Shown here in pieces: positions 24,263 through 35,900 of a stretch of DNA of 64,000 bases (position 1 is its first letter; every line of letters begins with the position of its first letter). The DNA comes from Suillus spraguei (Eukaryota; Basidiomycota; Agaricomycetes; Boletales; Suillaceae), in the NCBI GenBank assembly GCA_016800925.1, contig JABCPU010000150.1, positions 88,229 to 152,228 of the forward strand, in the 5' to 3' direction. The notes below the pieces were generated by a model, which was given only the letters and a program-made list of their open reading frames with translations, searched no databases and was not told the DNA's origin. The translations under genes were made by a program, and so were the position numbers.

Positions 24263-27200
24263 ATGCTGTCTAAGCTACTGTCGCTGTTATGTATAATTCC
24301 ATTTGTTCTAAGCGCACCGGCATTCCCTCCTTCTGGTGCAACTCCGTCTACTCCAGATGGTAATGTTAGTGCTGTTGGAGTTGGTCTAAATCCGCCGGGG
24401 ACAAACTCGACCAATTCTTTGACTTCTGCTACAAACTCTACAACAACATCTTCTGCTTCCGCCAGCAGCTCAGGCGCGTCCACACCCGGTGTTATCACCA
24501 TTCCGCTCTCTAGCTATTCATTCATTCCCTATCCCACACCTACTCTCAATCCTCGCCCTCCAGTTTTCCCTGCAACTGATCCTTTAAACCCCCCCTCTGT
24601 CAACAGTAATCCACAAGTTGTGCCCGATTTTGCGCCTGCGTGGGCTACTGCCTATCAAAAAGCCAAGGACCTTGTGAGTGTATCCATTCTGATAATTAGT
24701 TCTTTGATTGTCTTTCTGGTTTCATCACTTGAAGCTCTTTGTCGACACATGCTGAACATCATTGATATCCAGATATCGAATTATACCATCGAGGAAAAGG
24801 TCAACATCACCACAGGAGTCGGTTGGGCGAACGGGTTGTGTGTTGGCAATATCCCACCCAATAAAAACTTCCCCGGTTTATGTCTTGAGGTGCGTAGGTT
24901 GAATTTATGAGACATTTGTCTTACGATTCACTAGGACTCGCCTCTTGCTGTCCGTTTTGCCGACTACGCAACTGCGTTTCCAGCCGGCATTCAGGTAGCG
25001 TCGACGTAGGTCATCTCCAATTTCACTGACGTAACTTGTCTGATATCTATTACAGCTGGAATCGCGCTCTGATGCGTGCTCGTGGCCTAGCTTTGGGTCA
25101 GGAGTTCAAGGGCAAGGGCGTCAACATTGCCCTTGGCCCCATGATGAACATGGGTCGCGTTGCTCAAGGCGGTCGTAACTGGGAGGGTTTTGGTGCAGAC
25201 CCTTTCCTGACCGGCGAATCTGCATACGAGACAATTTTAGGTCTGCAAAATGGGGGAGTGCAAGCCACTGCTAAGCACTTTATCAACAAGTTCGTCTTTT
25301 CTTACACCTGTTTGTACTTGCATTCATCTGTCCTACTAGTGAGCAGGAGCACTTCCGCACTTCAGAATCTTCAAATGTTGATGACCGGACTCAACATGAG
25401 ATTTACGCGCATCCATTCTTGCGTAGCGTCATGGCTGGTGTTTCATCCGTTATGTGCAGTTACAGTAAGTCTAAACTGTGCTCTATACTGTTCACATCAT
25501 TTGAGGTCTGAATCGCAGACCTCATCAACGACACCTATGCTTGCAACAACGATAAGATGCTAAATGATATCTTGAAGCGGGAGTACGGTTTTCAAGGCTT
25601 CGTTCAATCTGACTGGTCGGCGACGATGTCGACACTGTCTGCTGTCACAGGGCTTGATATGACTATGCCTGGTGATATCACTTTTGACTCTGGCAACTCT
25701 TACTTCGGCGGCAACCTCACGGACTATGTGAATGACGGCTACATCAGCATGGCTCGCCTGGATGACATGGCGACGCGTATCATTGCCGCTTGGTACTTCC
25801 TTCACCAGGACGAGAACTATCCTGCAACGAACTTCAACGCGTTCAATCCAAATGACGAAGAGACCAACCAGCATGTGAACGTGCAGGCTGACCATTATAA
25901 ACTTGTGAGGGAGATTGGTGCAGCCGGGACGGTCCTTTTGAAAAATGAAAACGGCGCGCTGCCATTGAACAAACCGAGGAACCTGGTATTGATCGGAAGC
26001 GATGCGGGCCCAGGCAAATCTGGTCCCAACGAGTTCTCAGATCAAGGTGGAAGTGATGGGATTCTTGCCATGGGCTGGGGATCCGGGTATGTGCTCTCAG
26101 ACATAATTGTATTCTTCCTGAAAATTGATTGGCGACACAGGACTGGTGACTTCCCTTACCTTATTTCGCCTTTAGAGGGTATCCAGGAGCGTGCTCGCCA
26201 GGACGGCAGCAGCGTGTTCTGGGACTTTGACGACTGGAACACCGCTCAGGCTGGTAATATGGCATATGGCCAGGCTGTCGCTTTGGTTTTCACCAACTCT
26301 GACTCTGGCGAGGGTTACATTACTGTCGATGGCAATGAGGGAGATCGGTACGTTCCTCGTACATCTTTAAGTGATGGCTGTATTCATTTCCAGCCAGCAA
26401 CAACCTCACTGCTTGGCACAACGGCGACGACCTTATCCTTGCTGTGGCTGCGCAAAATAACAATACCATAGTCGTCGTAAATAGCGTCGGCCCGCTCATT
26501 ATAGAGCCCTGGATCGAGCATCCTAATATTACCGCTGTCGTCTGGACCGGCATCCAAGGCCAGGAGGCAGGCAATGCTATTGCTGATGTACTTTATGGCG
26601 CATACAACCCCTCTGGAAGACTTCCGTATACTATTGCTAAGGACATCGCCGATTATCCTGCACAACTCATCACTGATGATTCGGGAAGCGAGATTGCTAC
26701 CATTGATTATACGGAGGGGTATGTCAACTGGACCAAGGTCGCCTTGCATTGATATTGACTTGACTTTGCAGGTTGTTCATCGATTATCGCCACTTTGACC
26801 AAGTAAGTTTCCCGACTTTACTTGATGCTTTCACGTCTTGAGCAAGGGTAATGCAGGCAAACATCACGCCTCGCTTCGAGTTTGGCTTCGGCTTGAGTTA
26901 CACCACGTTCACATATTCTGAGCTTTCTGTGACTCCGATTCAGTCATCAGACACTGATCAGGAGGATTTGATCACCGCTTGGGAGAATGGGGAGGCTACG
27001 CCCATTGCTGAAGGGTCTTCTACTGCACTTTGGTGAGGTTTATTCAGATCAGCGAAGGTTTTGTGAGCTGATATTCCTACTTACCAGGCTCCATGAGCCT
27101 GCATTCCAGGTAACTTTTAAGGTCGCGAACACTGGACTTGTATCTGGGACTGAGGTTTGTGACACCCATTAACCATGTTGTCTTGATACTTGCGCTCAAG

Positions 27201-27461
27201 TCACTCGAATAGATTTCTCAGCTTTACATTCACTTCCCGTCTTCCGCTGGCGAGCCTCCGTCAGTCCTGAAGGGATTCACAAATGTCGAAATCTCGCCGT
27301 CCAACACACAACAAGTCTCGATCACCCTTTCGCGCTATGACCTTTCTATCTGGGACGTCATCGCTCAGGGGTGGCGCAAACCTGACGGCCAGATCTCGTT
27401 CTCTATCGGTGCGAGTAGTAGGGATTTCAGGCTGCAAGGCGACATTCCTACATCTACGTGA
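24263..27461 (+). CDS. GH3 family beta-glucosidase, secreted
   Basis: This is a complete intron-rich gene for a large extracellular beta-glucosidase that releases glucose from cellobiose and other beta-glucosides. The start at 24263 has a good context (GCCGCC before ATG) and gives a signal peptide (MLSKLLSLLCIIPFVLSAPA). A Ser/Thr/Pro-rich linker follows. The GH3 N-terminal barrel has VNIALGPMMNMGRVAQGGRN, TAKHFINNEQEHFR across an intron, and GFQGFVQSDWSATMS, whose Asp is the nucleophile. The GH3 C domain has AAGTVLLKNENGALPL, DSGEGYITVDGNEGDR (probable acid/base Glu) and GLFIDYRHFD. A fibronectin-III-like domain closes the protein, and the stop is at 27459-27461. I could join every exon in frame, with introns for example at 24674-24772, 25006-25055, 25290-25339 and 26348-26397. 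No lesion was found. Confidence 0.93.
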
Positions 27462-27638
27462 TACAATGCCTGTACTTGCTGGGATTTACCGTGATTATAT
27501 ATTGGAGACAGTCGACGTAACGCTAGTAATGGCCAGATATCAAGTCACGATACTCCAAATTTATATGCTCCTTGCACAGGACTCGGGTTTGACTATTTGA
27601 ATTGTTTCCCGTATATACTCCACACCACTACCGGCTGA

Positions 27639-28500
27639 TCACTCCTGGAAGGCAATTGCAACCGTGCTAATTCCTTCGTCAGACTTGACCACAAGTTCAA
27701 CATGATATTCTCGAATGCTAAGAATCAGACGTGGTCCTAGGACAAACATTGGTACGGGCTGAATGAGATTGAGCATGGCGAAATAAATACCAGTTCTCAT
27801 GAAACTTGAGAACTTTAGTAATGATTGGGAGTGGTCAGATGCATATGACAATCACAGATCGGCGTACCAGTTTTGGACAGAATGTGCGTAGAGGCCAGAT
27901 ACAGCAGCAAATCTAGCATATGCAGAATGTCAGTGAACAAGACAATAACATGTAATTTACGGAACTCACACCATAAAGTATAGCACATGACTTGTAATTT
28001 AAACCGTGAAACAGTCTCGGATGGTCGATCTCGTTGATTCATGTTGCTGCAAGTCACGGAAGTGTTTTACGATGATCCAGGCTGCAAGACCGAAGGCAAG
28101 GACCTCCCGCATAATGGTAGGAATCCACGCCGCATCATGCAGACATGCAGTGTCTGTGTCAACGAAGACCATGGGACACTGATTGGCGCTGGGCCCGGAA
28201 AAGACTCGCCCATGAGTCTCATATGCTTGAGGTTTATAGTGCTAATCTACAGCTAGAAGCTTACCTTTTGAAACACCAATTCCGCCAATCCCATCATCCC
28301 TCAGGCTATCATTGAAGTTAGTGAGACTACAATGAGAAAGATGGGCATCTTTTGGATCGACCATACATGCCATGTATCCGAGTCATCATGACGACTTGTC
28401 CGGTCAATATCAGTAAGATAACGCAGCTGAATGGCTCACCGCCCAGCATCGCATTAGCGACAATATTCGTCGCTACCAGTATAAACCAAATGATAGTGGC
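27639..28500 (-). pseudogene. DUF6533-type multi-pass membrane protein, decayed
   Basis: Minus-strand segments match the basidiomycete DUF6533/6534-like family of multi-helix membrane proteins of unknown function. They include CVILLILTGQVVMMTRIHGM with YGRSK (about 28360-28450), AAWIPTIMREVLAFGLAAW with KHFRDLQQ (about 28050-28130), SHVLYFM, and the C-terminal FVLGPRLILSIRE near 27720. There are lesions. The frame changes near 28350 between YGRSK and MPIFLIVVSLT. TAA at 27999-28001 follows the RDCFTV motif. The later exons are also out of phase. The N-terminal exons upstream of 28500 were not resolved. The gene lies tail-to-tail with the GH3 gene. Confidence 0.6.
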
Positions 28501-28649
28501 TGAAAATACGGGTTACTCAGAGGGTTCAATAATTCAAGAGAACGTACAGCTGATGCACTGGTTATGTCGAGCCAACAAGCTAACAGATTATAACACTCAC
28601 CTCTGTTTGTGACTTAAATGAATGGAAGAGGATGGGTTGGTGAGTAGGA

Positions 28650-29357
28650 ACTGACGAAGTTCGTCAGCCTGCAACAAGTTGAACGACAAGATATTCTATG
28701 GATCCCGTGGAAGCAATTCGTGTGACTGCCATGTGCGTGCGCCAGAGTCCTCCACATGCGTTCTGCTGTTTGCTGCACTCTCACTCTCAAGACGTCTGGT
28801 CAGAGAACGACAGTACTTCTTACATTGGCACCCGACAAATGACAAGGTCAGAGCAGTGACGGCACTTGCCGAACTTGTCTATGAGTATGCACTTGTTGAT
28901 TGTCGTCTGTTGATTCGAAACCTTCAAGTTATCCTGCGACACCTATATGGTCTCCTACACTTGTACCGTTTGCACAATCTGATTTATCAACATCGCAACC
29001 TCGTTACCACCTATAAACACCGCCATTCAATGTATCTATCATGCCGTCTCTCAAAGGTGTCGCACCACTCCGATCCTTTTTGTTCGACATAGGTTTACAC
29101 ACTTTGAATCTCAATACTGCTGCGGGGAATATCTTGAGCGACCGAGGACTTATTCTTCTCGCCCTGCGAGTCCTCATCACTGTGTACTAGTATGGTTGTA
29201 AAACAAGCAGACCGTCAGCATGGTGGCCACACCAATCAAATTGAAATGCAGCATTTATACTCAAGCTTCAAGTGCGTTTTTGGTCGCATAGTTCAACAGG
29301 AATGATGACGATATCTAATTTGGCGGGAAAAGATCCGAGCAACCAAAAGTTGACATA
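28650..29357. other. No supported gene
   Basis: A 137-codon frame at 28679-29092 (plus) is open but has no motif, and its composition is Leu/His/Arg-rich in a way typical of chance frames. It may overlap the former 5' part of the minus-strand DUF6533 gene. Nothing else is seen before the dispersed repeat at 29358. Confidence 0.4.
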
Positions 29358-29745
29358 CTAACTATGAGACTATGAAGGCATCTTCAAGTGAGTTTTTTTT
29401 CTCCGAGTCACCATTGAGCATTTTGCACGAGTTCCACGACAGACAGCAGTACAAGAAGTTATGACCTGTACAAACAATTTCGGATACAGTTTAGGAGTTA
29501 CTGTGTGTATCTTATCGCTGCATGGCCAATGCGACGAGAGTACCCACTCTGAATAGCCCACGATACTGATGAATAAATATTCAGAAGAAGTCAAACGCCC
29601 CTATCAACACACCTTGTGGCGGTTAGCACTGACTGGAATGATTGGTGCTAGTACTTGGACTTGGATATGCAGGTTTCCGCGGCGTTGCACTGTTTCAATA
29701 CCATAAGTTTTATTGGACACTTGGCAGCTGGTAGGGACCTGTGTG
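29358..29745 (+). repeat. Dispersed ~390 bp repeat, copy 2
   Basis: Same-orientation copy of 6832-7235, with several small deletions relative to copy 1 (for example after GACCTGTACAAAC). It ends about 350 bp upstream of the start codon of the protein kinase gene, so it may overlap that gene's promoter. Confidence 0.8.
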
Positions 29746-30098
29746 GACAATTAATGCTTTATTGTGGTCGCAATATGCTCTCATTGTTCCACAGTGTACG
29801 CCTCCACAATTTCCCCCATCATGCTAGTCACCGTTGTGATTGACGGTGGCATTATTTAGTCACCATTATCTCGCTGTGGTGCTTCAAGATAATTCACAAA
29901 TTGGTGCGTCCACAGCTCACCATTTAAGGTGTGTTGTGGCTCTACCAGGAAACTCTTAAATACGCTCATCGAATTGCTGCTTCACCTCGTTGTCCTCTTC
30001 TCATTCTGATCATTGCCTTACCATCAGGCAAAGTCACTCGAAAGTTGATCACTCCTTCATCTGCTTCGCAACCCCTTCCATACAACACGTCGGGCATA

Positions 30099-31567
30099 AT
30101 GTCTGATCTTAACCTCGCAACCCTTTTTCCAGATGTCCCTTCTATAAACGTTGTTGACTCGCAGTCGGTCGACCCTCCATCCCCTTCTCACATCTTCACA
30201 TTCACGCATCCCAGCACGCCAGAGGCGTCCCGAATTCTTCCAGTGTCATACTCCTATGGCCCCTTTCGTGTTTGGCGCGTCTTGGCCAAGGGTGGGTTTG
30301 CTACGGCAATGGGAGCTCAAGACGTAGCATCAAATCGCTTGCTCTGTCTCAAGGTCTTTCGAAAGGACCGGCTCAAGTACAGGTTTACAAAAGAGGTTCT
30401 TCTTAACGAACTTGAAGTGTACAAACGTATTTCAAGGATACCATGCCCCGAAACTAAATTCATTATGACACTTGAAATGTCCTTTCAAACGAAGAATAAT
30501 ATATGTTTCGCTATGGTATGTCCTTCTCCCCTGTGGGCCATTCAAGTTGTTTGACACCATTGGACGTCTCTAGGAGCTCATGGCTAACAGCCTACACACT
30601 TACATGAACCATCGTTCCGCATATTGCGTCAAGCATGCGTGCAGGTGGACCACACAAATGGTAAGCGGCTGTCTTTCCTGGTATTCGGTATCTCACACTT
30701 CCGACTTTCAAGGCCCTCGGGATTAATGCTCTTCACGAGATGGGCATCATCCACCGGGATATCAAATCCGAAAACATCTTGATCGATGTTCGAGAGAATG
30801 TGCGGGTCGCTGATTTTGGCTTGTGTTATGTAAAACAAGGCGAGGGGCCCTTGGAGCGAGAGCGGGGCTATACGACAACTGTGGTGGGAACGATACACTG
30901 CATGGCACCAGAGATCCTCCACAACAAAGACATCCCCGGCTCTATGAAGTATGGAGCACCCGTGGACTGGTGGGCGTTAGGCTGTGTCGTCTACGAGCTT
31001 GTTTCGAAGAATCACAAGGCATGTTTCGCGTCTTTCTTCACTGCTATCTTACTGATACGATCTTATCAGGCCCTCTTTGAAACAGAGGACGATATAACGG
31101 TCTATGTTTCCTTGTGCTACAACAGTTCGGACGGAACATCCAAGCGGCTCCCTATCTTTAAACAATTTCATTCAAACATCGCCGATTTGGTTTCAGGAGT
31201 AAGTTTTGTATTATTTATTCTCCAACGCTATCATTTATCTTTACCGCGATAGCTGCTGCAACCTGTCCCGTCATCACGGTATGGGTTCCGTGAGATTGCA
31301 GACCATAAAGCGTTCTTGCTCCCCAATGGCGCGACAGAATTCTCCAACGCACATTCTCGTGGTAGGTGAAGTGTGATTTGTTTGAGAAAATCGTGCTGAA
31401 AATGCATTGCAGCGCTTGAACGCGAAGAAGTGCCACAATCTTTGCCAAACTTACGATATGGACAAGAGACTCACACAGCACCAGTCTGGTTTCCACTACG
31501 TTACTGGGAGAAACCGCGCATGTCAAATGTGGATTTGAAGAAGCCAGCACTTTTTTCTTCTTTATGA
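30099..31567 (+). CDS. Serine/threonine protein kinase
   Basis: This is a complete eukaryotic-type kinase of a basidiomycete family (about 390 residues). The start at 30099 begins MSDLNLATLFPDVPS. An earlier in-frame extension to 29931 is less likely because it lacks kinase similarity. The Gly-loop is degenerate (AKGGFATAMGAQD). The ATP-anchoring Lys is in LCLKVFRKD. Further motifs are ELEVYKRI (helix C Glu), IIHRDIKSENILID (catalytic loop), VADFGLC, and GTIHCMAPEIL followed by VDWWALGCVVYEL. The tail ends WEKPRMSNVDLKKPALF. Introns are about 50 bp. The one at 31019-31069 starts with GC rather than GT after AAG (NHK|ALFET), a non-canonical GC-AG intron. All catalytic residues are present, so activity is likely. 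The substrate is unknown. Confidence 0.88.
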
Positions 31568-31919
31568 TGTCCTCCGGTTAATATTTGTTTTGTTGTGATA
31601 GTCTCCATTTCGAGCACTTTATTCCACAGCGTCTCCCTTGTTACAAATGATCTTTACATCTTGTTGCCCTGCGGTTCCCTTGTTCATATATATCTTTCAC
31701 ATTGCCAATCCAATGTTTGTTCCATACCTCCAGACGGAGGTGTAATCAGTGTGGGTGTACGTAAGTTTGACTTCATAGTGGTAGCTGGTTTCGGCAGATT
31801 GAGTGCATGCAAGAGTGTTTGAAAGTGGCCAAAGTACTGATGCAGTAACTAACATTCCCTCTTGATATTTTGCGCGTCAAAACTGCGTGGTCCTTTTGGT
31901 CGGATTTACTTCTACACAA
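31568..31919. other. Spacer: 3' flank of the kinase gene up to the Helitron array
   Basis: No gene is seen. The last base, an A at 31919, forms the left half of the A/T dinucleotide into which the Helitron array appears to be inserted; the right half is the T at 42142. Confidence 0.5.
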
Positions 31920-32933
31920 TCTATAAAGTAAGGGGGGAAAGGTGGGAGAGTGCTCGCCAGCTCGCGTGGCTTTCGCTTGCACCGCTAACGAACGCTTAGC
32001 TCGGTTATTTCGCTTAACACCTTTTTGGAAATTTCTCGCGTGGTTTTTTCGAGTGCCGACTCAATACACTGTTGTCCCATTGTGTGATTGCGTGATTTGG
32101 TCACGTGACTGCGCAGCCTGTGCGCTGTAGTTCCCTAGATATGCCCTCGCGCTCCAATCTTTGTTTCCTCTTTTACCCCACCACTGCTCCCTCTGCCACA
32201 TCTTGAGAAAGTAATACTTTCTCAACATACTCAACCTCTTTTTGTTTTTTTACATTGTCTGCTTCATTTTGGTAGATCTATCTTGATTCATGTAAGCCTA
32301 TATAGTGTACATATTGAAACTATGATAAAAATTAATGATTATGTAATCAGATATCAGGCATTTTCGCTTTTTGACGTGTTTTTGGACCCTTTGGACCTCC
32401 CTGGACCTGGACCTGGACCCTGGACTGGCCGTATCTTGGAGTTCGAAGCTTAGTGAGTGTGATTGTTGTTTGTTACTGGCCCTGTATTCCATCTGGACTC
32501 GCGAACTCCTGTCGATTCAAGACGAACGTGTAACCAAGTCCTACTTCCCTGGCCATCTGTTCTTGCAGGTGTTCGCTGGTTGTTTCTGGACCTCTGGGTA
32601 TACTACAGTGTAGAGATTTTGGATTGGCGGGGCACTTTTCTGTGCTAAGTTGGTCTGCTTGCAGCCTTCTTACAGTTGCCATCCTATCCTTCGGGATAAT
32701 TTCTCGGACAGCTTTCAGCTGTTCTTAGCACTGTCATACGTCGAACTTCCAGGGTATTAGCTCATCCTGGAAACTGCTGGTACTTCTTCAGTCACTCTCG
32801 GTAATATTTGTTTGGATTTTTGGTATGTGATATTTCACAAAATATATGATATGATGGCTTATCTTTGACACAGTGGAACTACGACTATTGGAAATTTAGC
32901 TCTCCTCTCCCTTTGTTTTGAATATCTTCTTCA

Positions 32934-35900
32934 ATGTATGTGGTTATCATCATATATATTTATTTTGACTGATATTTATTCTTGATAGGAATCCCTCCAC
33001 TCCTCCTACCTCTCCTCAGCAGGCACAGGCTGCTGCACGTCAGGCTGAGAGAAATCAGCGAAATATTGGCTCCCCTCCTGCACGTCGTCATCCTGCTCCT
33101 ATAGCTCAACCATTAGACAATGCTGCTCAAATGGTAAGAATTAATTTTCTGATTTTTATGAGACATATTCTGATGTGTTCATAGAATATTCCTCAGATCT
33201 TGGGAAATTTGAACCATGGTCCTATTCCCATGCAAAGGTTCCCTAATATGCCACGTCATGTTATCGAGCATCATGAGGCTCAACGCAGGTGGCGTCTACA
33301 ACACCAACCACCACTACCTGGGCCACCTGTTCCTGCTCCAGCCTTAGGGCCTCCGTTTGGTCAACCTATTGCTGCTCCAGCCTTAGGACCTCCCTTTGGT
33401 TATATTCCTCCACCTGCTGCACTTCAGAATGAGTATGAACGTTGTATGGCAAATGTTGCTGCAGCCACAATGAATAGTCATGAAGCACGCCGTGCTGCAA
33501 GGAGAAGGCGTAATAATCCCCAACAACAACCTGCACCTCCTGCCCCTGCCCCTGCCCCTGCCCCTGCCCCTGCCCCTGCCCCTGGTCCTCAGAATAACTT
33601 TGCAGCCTTTCAGTTGCTGCAGCAACAAGCTGCACAGGGACATAATATACAGCAGCAGCAGCTAGCCGAAATAATTGCTAGGCATGCTCAGGATTATCGC
33701 CGTGAACAGCAGCAGGAAGAGGAAGCTGAACAGATGAATAGACAGAACTATGGTCAATACATGCATGGTCCTATTCACTATGAGGGTGCAGTTGGTCCTC
33801 ACAATTTCAACAATCCCCAACAATACTTTGCACACCATCCTGCACCACCTATGGCTGCACCACCTCAACCTGATTATCAACAATTCAATGTTCAGTTTCA
33901 ACATCATTTCCAGCACCAGGATAGACAGGCACAGGAGGCATTACACCAACAACAAATCCAGCAGCAGCAGCAGGACAGACAAGCACAGAATATGTTATAT
34001 CAACAGCAGATACAGCAGCAGCAGCAGGATAGACAAGCACAGGATGTAATACATCAACAACAAATCCAGCAGCAATTGCAGGAGGAGGAAGTGAGACAAG
34101 AACAAGATGTTCAACGAGCAGGTCAACAGGAAGAGGAGCATTTCAATAGTCAAACTCAGGATCGTCAGCGAGCAGGTCAACAGGAGGAGGCCCGTCATAA
34201 CCGCGAGGGACAGAGAGTTCTTGAGCAGCAGGAGCGTCTTGAGGAGGCACTACGTGAATATAATGATCCAATATCTCAAGAGCAACATGCAGATGATGAA
34301 GAGAGAAGGAGAATCCAACAGCAGGAACAACACCAGGAGCATGAAGAAGAGGACAACCAGCATATCAATCAGGTCATTCCTATTCCTGATGGAGCTCAAC
34401 CATATACAGAACCAGCCAACCGTCACACTCTTGGTCCCCTCAATGTGGAGTGCCCCAAATGTCATGCACTTCACTTTATATGTGAAAGACTCTCCAACTC
34501 CTCTCTGCTAAACCCTCGCTTTGGTATGTGCTGCTTGCAGGGCCAAGTCAGCCTTCCCCCATTTCCAGCATGGCCACCTGAGCTGGAGCAGGCATATAGA
34601 GACAGAACATTTGTGTCAAAAATTCGCCAATACAACAGTGCTCTTGCATTTACCTCTGTTGGTGTCAACATTGAGGATCATGCTGTTCAAAGATCTGGCC
34701 CAAATGCTTTTCGTATCCATGGCTCTCTCCATCACCTCATGGGCAGTCTTCTACCTCCAGAGGGTGTCCAGCCTTCATATGCACAACTTTATATATATGA
34801 CTCTGAAGAAGCCACCAACATCCGCACCACCCGTCCTGGAAATGAAGGTCTTGATCGTCAGATTCTCAGAGATCTGCATGACATGTTGCATCGAAAACAC
34901 CCCTATGCTGCTGTCTACAAGCAAGCCTATCAAATCATGCAAGAGAAGCCTCCAGAGGAGCAGACAGATGTTTCTGTGCGTATTCACTTCCTGCCAGGCA
35001 CAGATGGTCGAAGATACAACCTTCCCACTGCCAATGAAATTGCTGCAGCTCTTCCTGGAGATGGATCTGAGGAGGTGTCTCATGAAAGGGACATCATTTT
35101 ATATTATCAAAATGGTCGACTTAGGCGCATCAGTCAACTCAACCATGCATATGCCTGTCTTCATTATGTCCTTCTCTTTCCTAATGGAGAGGATGGCTGG
35201 GACCTCTACATTGATATGATCATTCCTCAGGGTGGACGTGCACGTGCCAAAAAAGTGACTCAGCTGCTGTATTATGCCTTTCGTCTTCATCCCCGTCCAG
35301 CTCGCATTGACCACAACAACATCTTTCGTGGTGGAAGGCTGTTCCAGCAGTATGTTGTTGATGCTTGGGCATCCATTGAGCAGAGCAGACTCAACTGGAT
35401 AAGAAACAACCAGAAGAAGATCAGGGCTGACTGCTACCAAGGCCTCACAGACAATATTCTCAATGATGGAGTAGGCAATTTGGCTGAGACAGGTCGTGCT
35501 ATAATCCTTCCCTCCTCTCATTCTGGAAGCCCTCGCTATATGCAGCAGCTACTGCAGGACTCCTTGGCCATCTGCCGTGCCTGCAAGAAACCTGATCTCT
35601 TCCTGACAATGACTGCCAATGGGAACTGGCCTGAGATTACTGAGAATCTCCTTCCAGGTAAAGTGACATACTGATGCATCATTATGACTTGATTCTGACA
35701 AGTTTTCTAATGTAGGTCAAACTGCTGTGGACCGTCCAGACTTGGTGGCTCGCGTATTCTATCAAAAGCAGCAGGCTCTGCTGAAGAAGGTTCGCAATGG
35801 CTACTATGGCAAGGTTGCAGGATTGGTGTACACCATTGAATATCAAAAGCGTGGTCTGCCTCACATGCACCTTCTCATCTTCCTGGATCCAGACCACAAG

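Noticed and set aside
30629..30922. 97-codon minus-strand frame
   Set aside because: It is antisense to the kinase catalytic loop exon and has no independent support.
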